A stretch of 13,586 nucleotides of DNA from JBKCUA01 sp046318675 (GTDB taxonomy: Bacteria; Pseudomonadota; Alphaproteobacteria; JAJTHO01): NCBI GenBank assembly GCA_046318675.1, contig JBKCUA010000015.1, positions 1 to 13,586 on the forward strand, read 5' to 3'. A program made the translations under genes and the position numbers. Every line of letters starts with the position of its first letter. Positions within the stretch are counted from its first letter, which is position 1. Positions 1 through 5,891 of the stretch are shown here, piece after piece. The notes beneath the pieces were generated by a model that did not search any database, was not told the DNA's origin, and worked only from the letters and a program-made list of their open reading frames with translations.

Positions 1-233
1 TGGCTCTTTCCCAAAATGAGTGGGTGAAAAACGCTTGCCCATGCCACACCCTCGGTCGTCTTCGCGAGCGCCGGAGGCGCGTGGCGATCCAGCAACATAT
101 ATCTTTTCTGGATGGCCACGGCGCTCCGCGCCTCGCCATGACGGAGTTTAATTTTTAAAATTCATATCATTACAAGAAAAAATAACATGGGAGACATGCC
201 AATTGCAACCCACCCATTCTGGAAAAGAGCCTC
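1..233. repeat. Nested palindromic repeat (MITE-like), possibly cut by the window edge
   Basis: Two sets of inverted repeats are nested here. The outer arms, 2-25 and 208-231, pair at 21 of 24 positions. The inner arms, 57-92 and 108-143, are 36 nt each and pair at 27 of 36 positions around a 15-nt AT-rich loop. The inner arms read like the widespread bacterial GTCATTGCGAG...ATCCAG palindromic repeat (they end in GATCCAG and CTGGATG). No coding frame is credible here. The left outer arm begins at base 2, so the true left boundary and any target duplication cannot be seen. The right arm runs into a T-rich stretch (234-240) that could also help terminate transcription. Confidence 0.7.
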
Positions 234-256
234 TTTTTTTGTGGCTAGAGTACGGG

Positions 257-282
257 CCTACCGCCCCGCGTCTTCTTAGCCC
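257..282. repeat. Left copy of a 26-bp direct repeat flanking the AT-rich gene
   Basis: This 26-bp GC-rich stretch, starting CCTACC and containing CCCCGCGTCTTC, recurs at 1337-1362 in the same orientation with 23 of 26 identities (differences at 263, 276 and 279). The two copies bracket the AT-rich gene at 432-1328. Similarity does not extend clearly on either side. Confidence 0.75.
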
Positions 283-378
283 TCCACACTACAACGACCA
301 AACAAATAAAAATAATCAATTATATAAATACAATTAGCAATATCTTATCTGGATAAATTTTTAAAATCAAAAAAATAC

Positions 379-407
379 TTTACTTTATTAGAAAAATAAT
401 TTATATT
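379..407 (+). promoter_or_regulatory. Possible sigma70-type promoter for the AT-rich orphan gene
   Basis: TTTACT (379-384) and TATATT (402-407) are separated by 17 nt and lie 25 nt upstream of the ATG at 432. The whole leader (300-420) is extremely AT-rich, so such matches arise easily by chance. A GGAG Shine-Dalgarno at 421-424, 7 nt from the ATG, supports expression from here. Confidence 0.35.
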
Positions 408-431
408 ATTTTATGAAAATGGAGACATCAA

Positions 432-1328
432 ATGGACACTACAGATGACACTAATCAAAAAATAGACGCTATGCGAGTACTACTAGCTAGTATTTCAGAC
501 GCTGAAATTCCAGAAGCAACAAAATTATCAATCACTAATGATCTTGGTAACTATATAGATGATGAAAGTCTTATAAAACAATGCAATTCAAGAGCATTAA
601 AAAATAACAGTCCTCTCTCAAGCATTGAAGAACAATCTCTTGTGAAAGCGTTTGACCAGATCACACAAAATATAGACCGGCTTCCAGAACTAACAAAAAA
701 AGTCTTTTTGTTATTAAAAGAAAATTCTATTGATAAGGCAATTTCTATGGGACAAACTAATTCAATGCATTTGTTCGGTGCATATCTTATATTGTGCGAA
801 AAAATCCCAGAAAAGTTTGATGATGAAGCCGTAACAGTCACAACAGAAGAAAAACAAGACAATATACAAAATGCGCCCTCAACGGATAAAAAAAAGCGAT
901 GGCTAAGTATAGCTGTTGCTGCAATAGCAACGACATTCACCTTTACAAGCAGTCAGAATCAACAATCTGCACCCAAGCTCACCAAAGAAGATGTCAACAA
1001 AATAGTAAACACTTATAACACAAAAGTAGTACCATTACAAAACATGGGTGGGACTGCTGCGAACGACCCTAGCTATAACCCATCTGATCCAACCAACTAT
1101 TTACACAGCACAAACACCAAAAACATAGAAGAAGCAAAAAAAATCGTAGCCAAACAAACAGAGGATGAACTTGACAAGATAAGTAAGGCTACAGGCATTA
1201 AGATGACACAAGCTTCTATTATAGCTTACAATAAACGGCGTCAAGAAAATCCAGAAACCGCAACGCAAGAAATGATTACAGATATGAACAACCTTCTGAT
1301 CAGCTTCACTACGGTAAAGGAGCATTAA
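432..1328 (+). CDS. Unrecognised protein with a single central membrane segment
   Basis: This 298-residue protein belongs to no family I recognise. The ATG is preceded by GGAG with 7-nt spacing, and the frame is open throughout with AT-rich but sensible codons, so it looks like a real gene. Residues 1-150 are acidic, hydrophilic and probably helical. A basic cluster (KKKR, 153-156) leads into a hydrophobic stretch at about 157-173, consistent with one membrane span or internal anchor. By the positive-inside rule the first 150 residues would be cytoplasmic and the last 125 outside. The C-terminal part (181-298) is rich in Asn, Thr, Lys and Glu with no recognisable motif. Its base composition is far more AT-rich than accD or alaS, and it lies between two 26-bp direct repeats, both suggesting acquisition by transfer. 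The function is unknown. Confidence 0.75.
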   Translation: MDTTDDTNQKIDAMRVLLASISDAEIPEATKLSITNDLGNYIDDESLIKQCNSRALKNNSPLSSIEEQSLVKAFDQITQNIDRLPELTKKVFLLLKENSIDKAISMGQTNSMHLFGAYLILCEKIPEKFDDEAVTVTTEEKQDNIQNAPSTDKKKRWLSIAVAAIATTFTFTSSQNQQSAPKLTKEDVNKIVNTYNTKVVPLQNMGGTAANDPSYNPSDPTNYLHSTNTKNIEEAKKIVAKQTEDELDKISKATGIKMTQASIIAYNKRRQENPETATQEMITDMNNLLISFTTVKEH

Positions 1329-1336
1329 TAGCACAA

Positions 1337-1362
1337 CCTACCACCCCGCGTCTTCCTAACCC
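1337..1362. repeat. Right copy of the 26-bp direct repeat, upstream of accD
   Basis: This copy matches 257-282 at 23 of 26 positions in the same orientation. It begins 9 nt after the orphan gene's stop codon and ends just before the accD promoter, marking the switch from AT-rich to GC-rich DNA. Together the copies resemble the ends of an insertion or a local duplication. No integrase or transposase accompanies them. Confidence 0.75.
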
Positions 1363-1367
1363 GTCGC

Positions 1368-1397
1368 TTGCACCATTTCCGTATCCCGGTGTATGAT
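1368..1397 (+). promoter_or_regulatory. sigma70-type promoter of accD
   Basis: TTGCAC (1368-1373) and TATGAT (1392-1397) are separated by 18 nt, a strong match to the housekeeping consensus. Transcription would start near 1404, giving a leader of about 25 nt that contains the AAGGAG ribosome-binding site. The -10 box overlaps the two in-frame ATG codons at 1393, so those cannot be the start of the protein. Confidence 0.65.
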
Positions 1398-1412
1398 GCT
1401 CTTTATTATCTT

Positions 1413-1418
1413 AAGGAG
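1413..1418 (+). promoter_or_regulatory. Shine-Dalgarno AAGGAG that fixes the accD start at GTG 1429
   Basis: AAGGAG lies 10 nt before GTG at 1429. No comparable site precedes the upstream ATGs at 1393-1398, which are inside the promoter. This selects the GTG start. Confidence 0.7.
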
Positions 1419-1428
1419 CTGCGCGCCC

Positions 1429-2349
1429 GTGTCTTGGCTATCAAACCTTGTCCGCCCGAAAATTCGGGCACTTGTCCCGAAAAAGTCGGAGGTTCCCGAT
1501 AACCTCTGGCACAAGTGCCCCAATTGCGGCGAGATGCTGTTCCACCGCGACTACGCGGCTAATTTAAACGTCTGTCATTATTGCAATTTTCACGGCAAGG
1601 TGCCTGTGCGGCGGCGGCTTGAGCTTTTGTTCGACGGCGGCGACTACACCCGCATTGAGGTGCCCAAGGGTGCCCAGGATCCCCTGCGCTTTCGCGATCG
1701 CAAACGCTACAGCGATCGCCTGAAAGAAGCCCAAGCTCAGACAAGGGAACAAGATGCCGCCATCGTCGCCCACGGCAAGATTGGCGGCCAGGCCGCCGTG
1801 GTCTGTGCGTTTAACTTTGAATTCATGGGTGGATCCATGGGCACGGCGGTGGGGGAGGCAATTTACGCCGGCTCTCGCCTTGCCGTGCTGCAAAAAGCCG
1901 CCTACATCGTCGTCCCTTCCTCCGGTGGTGCCCGAATGCAAGAAGGCATTTTGTCCCTCATGCAAATGGCCCGCACCACCATTGGGGTGCAGCGCCTGCG
2001 GGAGGAGGGGCTTCCCTATATCGTCCTGCTCACCAACCCCACCACCGGCGGCGTGACGGCGTCCTTTGCCATGATTGGCGATGTGACCCTGGCCGAACCC
2101 GGCGCGGTCATCGGCTTTGCCGGGGCGCGGGTCATTGAGGAAACCATCCGGGAAAAACTCCCCGAAGGGTTCCAGCGGGCCGAATACCTCCTCGATCACG
2201 GCATGATTGACCGCATCGTCCAACGCAAGGATTTAGCAAAAGAAATTGGTCAGTTGTTAAAGTTTTTCATGAACAAGAAGAACAGGGGCGTGGCCTCCAG
2301 CGGTAAGGACTTGCCGTTAGTGCCGTTGTTGGCGATGAAGCGGGGGTGA
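1429..2349 (+). CDS. accD: Acetyl-CoA carboxylase carboxyltransferase, beta subunit
   Basis: AccD forms, with AccA, the carboxyltransferase that moves the carboxyl group from carboxybiotin to acetyl-CoA, making malonyl-CoA for fatty acid synthesis in the cytoplasm. The 306-residue protein (from GTG 1429) is the usual length. An N-terminal zinc ribbon is visible as C30-x2-C33 and C49-x2-C52. The crotonase-like carboxyltransferase core follows, with SSGGARMQEG (about 163-172), TNPTTGGVTASFA (about 202-214) and GFAGARVIEETI (about 229-240). The start is set by the promoter and Shine-Dalgarno site; the frame also opens 12 codons earlier, inside the -10 box. In many alphaproteobacteria accD sits between trpA and folC. 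Neither is here: a foreign-looking segment lies upstream and a MITE directly downstream, so it is probably transcribed alone. Confidence 0.97.
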   Translation: MSWLSNLVRPKIRALVPKKSEVPDNLWHKCPNCGEMLFHRDYAANLNVCHYCNFHGKVPVRRRLELLFDGGDYTRIEVPKGAQDPLRFRDRKRYSDRLKEAQAQTREQDAAIVAHGKIGGQAAVVCAFNFEFMGGSMGTAVGEAIYAGSRLAVLQKAAYIVVPSSGGARMQEGILSLMQMARTTIGVQRLREEGLPYIVLLTNPTTGGVTASFAMIGDVTLAEPGAVIGFAGARVIEETIREKLPEGFQRAEYLLDHGMIDRIVQRKDLAKEIGQLLKFFMNKKNRGVASSGKDLPLVPLLAMKRG

Positions 2350-2354
2350 GGGGC

Positions 2355-2364
2355 GGGTTATTGG
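2355..2364. repeat. Target-site duplication, left copy
   Basis: GGGTTATTGG immediately precedes the left terminal inverted repeat of the MITE and is repeated exactly at 2619-2628, immediately after the right terminal repeat. This is the expected footprint of transposition. Confidence 0.85.
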
Positions 2365-2618
2365 CTACCCTATGCACACAAGTCTTATGAGCCTATCGAA
2401 GGGCGCGGTGTAACTCCCTCCCCCGCAGGCGGGGGAGGCGTAAGGCCGATGGCCTTACGGGGAGGGGGTTAAAAAATGATGGCAAATCATTGGTTTTAAT
2501 AACTTTAAAGACCCCCCTTCCTCACCTTCCCCCGCTGCGCGGGAGAAGGGGTCAATAGGCAGCGGCGTTGTACCCCGCTAATACAGAGCCAATTTTACGA
2601 CTTGTGTGCATAGGGTAG
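2365..2618. mobile_element. 254-bp MITE with perfect 20-bp terminal inverted repeats
   Basis: The ends, 2365-2384 (starting CTACCCTATG) and 2599-2618, are perfect 20-bp inverted repeats abutting a perfect 10-bp direct duplication on both sides. The interior has no credible reading frame but is strongly structured. A C/G-rich hairpin spans 2417-2438. A perfect 9-bp stem lies at 2439-2447/2451-2459. A further hairpin spans 2525-2549 with one mismatch. This is a non-autonomous element mobilised in trans by an unknown transposase that recognises these ends. The long duplication would fit IS4-like or other elements making 8-12-bp duplications; I cannot assign the family. It sits 15 nt after the accD stop and could act as its transcription terminator. 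Confidence 0.88.
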
Positions 2619-2628
2619 GGGTTATTGG
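2619..2628. repeat. Target-site duplication, right copy
   Basis: This is an exact copy of the 10-bp sequence at 2355-2364, starting at the base after the right terminal inverted repeat. The perfect match suggests a fairly recent insertion. Confidence 0.85.
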
Positions 2629-2707
2629 GGCTGTTCAGCCCCCACCACAGGCTGAAAACACCAAGGCGCGAAAAAATTTTCCTTGCTTTTTAAAAAAAGT
2701 GATCCAG

Positions 2708-2743
2708 GCCGCAGCCGCAGCCGCAGCCGCAGCCGCAGCCGCA
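2708..2743. repeat. Six tandem copies of GCCGCA
   Basis: Six exact copies of the hexamer GCCGCA run without interruption. The tract could be read as poly-alanine in one frame of a small open frame (2606-2818), but that frame crosses the MITE end and has no ribosome-binding site. I treat the tract as non-coding. It lies 127 nt upstream of the small gene at 2871. Exact short repeats like this tend to vary in copy number between strains. Confidence 0.9.
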
Positions 2744-2870
2744 GGGCATACTCATGCCGTACACCCAGTGTCAAAAACTTTTTTTGACCTTCGCACGGCT
2801 TTTTTTAAAGCGGTCTAAAACCAAATTAAGAAATCCTGCGCAAACTGGAAAATGCACCTTAGGATTAAAC

Positions 2871-3152
2871 ATGCAAGGAACAATTGTGCAATATAAATAT
2901 TGCTCTGACTTCGAACATGCTGGCTACGAGGTAGCTACGGCAATTTATTTACCAGAAGCAAAAATATTGTTTGGGGTAAATAATGGATTAATCTTTGTGA
3001 CGTTGCAACCGTCGCCTGACGATGATTGGAACATCATAAAAAACATCGATGTCCCCGATGACCTTGTTGACAGCTTGGAGAAATTAGCTACCCTCCAAAA
3101 AAATACAACCGAAAAGGCTGGAAAAATTTTTCAGTCTCTGAATTTGAACTAA
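2871..3152 (+). CDS. Small hypothetical protein, 93 residues
   Basis: This is an unrecognised small, probably soluble protein. The ATG at 2871 is preceded by AGGA (2861-2864). The frame is open further upstream to 2754, but that part reads through a T-rich and low-complexity stretch and does not look like protein. The sequence suggests alternating strands (MQGTIVQYKY; ATAIYLPEAKILFGV; LIFVTLQP) followed by a helical, lysine-rich C-terminus (about 63-90), like a small alpha/beta fold. There is no signal peptide or membrane segment. It is more AT-rich than its neighbours and followed by a good terminator, which favours a real single-gene transcript. I do not assign a function. Confidence 0.65.
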   Translation: MQGTIVQYKYCSDFEHAGYEVATAIYLPEAKILFGVNNGLIFVTLQPSPDDDWNIIKNIDVPDDLVDSLEKLATLQKNTTEKAGKIFQSLNLN

Positions 3153-3161
3153 AACTAAACT

Positions 3162-3190
3162 AACCCCACCCCTCGGTGGGGTTTTTCTTT
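3162..3190 (+). terminator. Rho-independent terminator after the 93-residue gene
   Basis: A 9-bp perfect stem (AACCCCACC at 3162-3170 with GGTGGGGTT at 3175-3183) closes a CCTC loop and is followed by a T-rich run through 3190. It starts 10 nt after the stop codon of the small gene and isolates that gene from alaS. Confidence 0.9.
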
Positions 3191-3244
3191 TCCCCCCACC
3201 GCCGCGCCACTCACCACTCACTGCCAACCCACGCCCCAATCCCT

Positions 3245-3273
3245 TTGCATCCCGCCATTATATCCCCTATAAA
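3245..3273 (+). promoter_or_regulatory. sigma70-type promoter of alaS, giving a near-leaderless mRNA
   Basis: TTGCAT (3245-3250) and TATAAA (3268-3273) are separated by 17 nt. A start 7 nt past the -10 box falls at about 3280, only about 3 nt before the alaS ATG at 3283. No Shine-Dalgarno sequence precedes that ATG, which fits translation of a leaderless message. Confidence 0.6.
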
Positions 3274-3282
3274 CCCGGGATC

Positions 3283-5883
3283 ATGACCCAGCACGCCCAC
3301 GTCCGCAACAGTTTCATCCGTTTTTTCAAGGAACACGGCCACACTTTGGTGGCGCCCAGCCCGATTATTCCGGCGGATGATCCGACGCTGCTATTCACCA
3401 ACGCCGGGATGAACCAATTCAAGGACGTGCTGCTGGGCAAGGAAAAGCGCGCCTACACCCGGGCGATTTCGGTGCAGCCGTGCATGCGGGTAGGGGGCAA
3501 GCACAACGATCTGGACGAGGTCGGCCGGGACGGGCGGCACCTGACGTGGTTCGAGATGCTGGGCAACTGGTCGTTTGGCGATTACGGCAAGGAGGCCGCC
3601 ATTCGCTTTGCGTGGGAGTATGTGACCAAGGAACTCAACCTCGACACCTCCCGCATCCATGTTTCCGTGTACAAAAACGACGATGAGGCTTACGGCCTGT
3701 GGCGCAGCATTTCCGGCCTGCCGGAGGCGCGGATTGTTCGCCTCGGCGACATTGAGCAAGGGGATGAGGAAAACTTCTGGTCCATGGGACCGACGGGGCC
3801 GTGTGGCCGCTGCACCGAGTTGTATTACGATCAGGGCGAGGCTCTGTTCGGCCATGACGTCGTAGGGGGCAAGACCGATCGCTTTTTGGAATTTTGGAAC
3901 CTCGTGTTTATGGAGTTCAACCGGGACGAGGCGGGGGTGATGACGCCGCTGCCGATGCTGTCGGTGGATACTGGCATGGGGATGGAGCGGATTACGGCCA
4001 TCCTTGAAGGCAAGAGCAACGTCTTTGATACCTCATTGTTTGCACCGTTTATCCAGCACGTTGCTCACCTCTGTGGGCGGGAGCCGGAGGGCGAAGCCCT
4101 GACCTCCATGCGGGTGCTGGCCGATCACGTCCGGGGCCTGACCTTTACCCTCGCCGAAGGGGCGAGCTTTGACCGGGCCGGGCGGGGCTATGTCCTGCGC
4201 CGTATCCTCCGCCGCGCCGTATTGTGGGGTAAAAAGCTGGGCTTTGAGGCACCGTTCCTCCACACCTTGGTAGATAAAGTGGTGGAGATTCTGCCGTTTT
4301 ATAACCTCAGCCCCGCCCAGGTGGCCAGCGTCCGCACCACCATTCGCGGTGAGGAGGAAAAATTCTTTGAAACCCTCGATCGCGGCCTCGTGTTTTTTGC
4401 CAAGGCCGCCAGCCACGCGAAAAACAATATCATCAGCGGCTCTGAAGCCTTTCAGCTCCACGATACCTACGGCTTTCCTGTTGATCTTACCCGCCTGCTG
4501 GCCGAAGAACGCGGCCTGAGCGTGGACGCCGCCGGGTTTGAAAAAGCCCTGGACGAACAGCGGCACCGTTCCGCCGCCGCCGCCGATTTTTACGACAAGG
4601 GCGGCTGGGTCAAGGTGGCCGAGGGCGAACCCGGCGGTTTTGCTGGCCATGATGCCACCACACACGATGTCACCTTGCTGCAATACCGAGTTCGGGATGA
4701 GGGACGCATCGATCTTCTTTTAAGCACAACACCCTTTTATGTCGAAGGCGGCGGGGAGAGTGCCGATCATGGCACATTGCACAGCGGCGCCGTGCACCTT
4801 ACCGTGCTCGATGTACAAAAAACTGACTTAGGCGTGGTGCACACAGCGCGGCTGGACAAGGGCAACGTGGAGGCACTGGCTAAGCTCAAAATCCTTCATG
4901 CCCATGTGGACACCGCCCGACGCGGGGCCAAGGCTGCCCACCACACGGCGACGCACCTGATCCATGCCGGGTTGCGTCGTGTCCTTGGCACCGGGGTGCG
5001 CCAGGCCGGAAGCTTGGTGGAGGCCGATCGCCTGCGCTTTGATATTCGTTTTGATCGCGCCCTGACGCCTGAGGAAATTCTCGCCGTCGAAGCTTGGGTC
5101 AATGAGCGCGTCCGCGCCGCCCAGCCCGTCACCCATCTGCCCGATATGACCATGGCTGAGGCTCAGGCCATGGGCGCACTGGCATTTTTCGGTGATAAAT
5201 ATGGTGAGCGCGTCCGGGTCATCAACATCCCCGGCGAAAGCTGTGAGCTATGCGGCGGCAACCACGTCCGCAACACGGGGGAGATTGGTCAAGTACTGAT
5301 CCTCAGTGATGAGGCTTTGGGTTCCGGTGTCCGTCGCCTTGAGGCTGTCGCCGGGGCCGCCGCCCTGAAGCTAGCCCAGGATCAACGCGCCAGCCTGCGC
5401 GGCCTTGCCCGCCGCCTATCCGTCCCCGTCGAGGCCATCGCCAGCCGGGTGGAAAAGCTCCAGCAAACCTTGAAAGAAAAAGAAGCCGCCCTCAAAAAAG
5501 CCGCCCGCAGCGGCGGCGGCATTGATACCGAAGCCTTGCTCCGCGACGCTGTTACCAAGGACGGAATTCGCCTCATTATCGCCGACGTGGGGATAATGGA
5601 TGAAGAAATTCTCATGGGCGGCATTACTCAACTCCGCGCCTTACCCGATGTGGTGGCGGTGCTAGTAGCCGAGGTCAATGAGAAGGGACTTGTACTTATT
5701 GGTACAGGCAGCACCGCCCAGAGCAAAGGTTATCACGCCGGCAAGCTGGCCAAAGCTATTGGTGACGTTTTAGGCAGCGGCGGCGGCGGAAAGCCTGACT
5801 TTGCCCGCACAGGATTCAAGGACAAGAGCACCAAAGAAGCAACGGCTCTAGCCACAACAGCCATCTTTAAAAACCTGCCCTAG
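3283..5883 (+). CDS. alaS: Alanine--tRNA ligase
   Basis: AlaRS charges tRNA-Ala with alanine in the cytoplasm and hydrolyses mischarged Ser- or Gly-tRNA-Ala. The 866 residues cover the complete architecture. The class II aminoacylation core carries DPTLLFTNAGMNQFKD near 33-48, TWFEMLGNWSFGDYGK near 88-103, and SVDTGMGMERI. The tRNA-recognition domain follows. The editing domain has zinc ligands H554 and H558 (HTATH) with C657 and H661 (CGGNH), then GVRRLEAVAG. A coiled coil and the C-Ala domain (GGGGKPDFARTG) complete it. The active-site segment reads MGPTGPCGRCTELYYD where bacterial enzymes usually have a GPCGPCSEI-like sequence, and the C-terminal tail is short. These features recall AlaRS types from other phyla, so it may be a transferred version. 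ntrY starts 8 nt after its stop. Confidence 0.97.
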   Translation: MTQHAHVRNSFIRFFKEHGHTLVAPSPIIPADDPTLLFTNAGMNQFKDVLLGKEKRAYTRAISVQPCMRVGGKHNDLDEVGRDGRHLTWFEMLGNWSFGDYGKEAAIRFAWEYVTKELNLDTSRIHVSVYKNDDEAYGLWRSISGLPEARIVRLGDIEQGDEENFWSMGPTGPCGRCTELYYDQGEALFGHDVVGGKTDRFLEFWNLVFMEFNRDEAGVMTPLPMLSVDTGMGMERITAILEGKSNVFDTSLFAPFIQHVAHLCGREPEGEALTSMRVLADHVRGLTFTLAEGASFDRAGRGYVLRRILRRAVLWGKKLGFEAPFLHTLVDKVVEILPFYNLSPAQVASVRTTIRGEEEKFFETLDRGLVFFAKAASHAKNNIISGSEAFQLHDTYGFPVDLTRLLAEERGLSVDAAGFEKALDEQRHRSAAAADFYDKGGWVKVAEGEPGGFAGHDATTHDVTLLQYRVRDEGRIDLLLSTTPFYVEGGGESADHGTLHSGAVHLTVLDVQKTDLGVVHTARLDKGNVEALAKLKILHAHVDTARRGAKAAHHTATHLIHAGLRRVLGTGVRQAGSLVEADRLRFDIRFDRALTPEEILAVEAWVNERVRAAQPVTHLPDMTMAEAQAMGALAFFGDKYGERVRVINIPGESCELCGGNHVRNTGEIGQVLILSDEALGSGVRRLEAVAGAAALKLAQDQRASLRGLARRLSVPVEAIASRVEKLQQTLKEKEAALKKAARSGGGIDTEALLRDAVTKDGIRLIIADVGIMDEEILMGGITQLRALPDVVAVLVAEVNEKGLVLIGTGSTAQSKGYHAGKLAKAIGDVLGSGGGGKPDFARTGFKDKSTKEATALATTAIFKNLP

Positions 5884-5891
5884 GCAGCACT

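Noticed and set aside
1454..1469. Short palindrome GCCCGA-AAAT-TCGGGC near the accD start, considered as a mRNA control hairpin
   Set aside because: The stem is only 6-7 bp and lies inside the coding region; nothing else supports regulation.
1694..1719. Two GCGATCGC octamers in accD, resembling cyanobacterial HIP1 sites
   Set aside because: GATCG-containing codon pairs are common in GC-rich alphaproteobacterial genes, and the other genes here are not cyanobacterial.
1564..2223. A 219-residue open frame antisense to accD
   Set aside because: It is a shadow of the GC-rich accD frame, has low-complexity composition and no ribosome-binding site.
2606..2818. Small open frame with a 12-residue poly-alanine run
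   Set aside because: It starts within the MITE terminal repeat, the alanines are just the GCCGCA repeat, and there is no start signal.
4033..4683. A 216-residue open frame antisense to alaS
   Set aside because: alaS is a full-length recognisable gene; the antisense frame has no motif and follows from high GC at codon position three.
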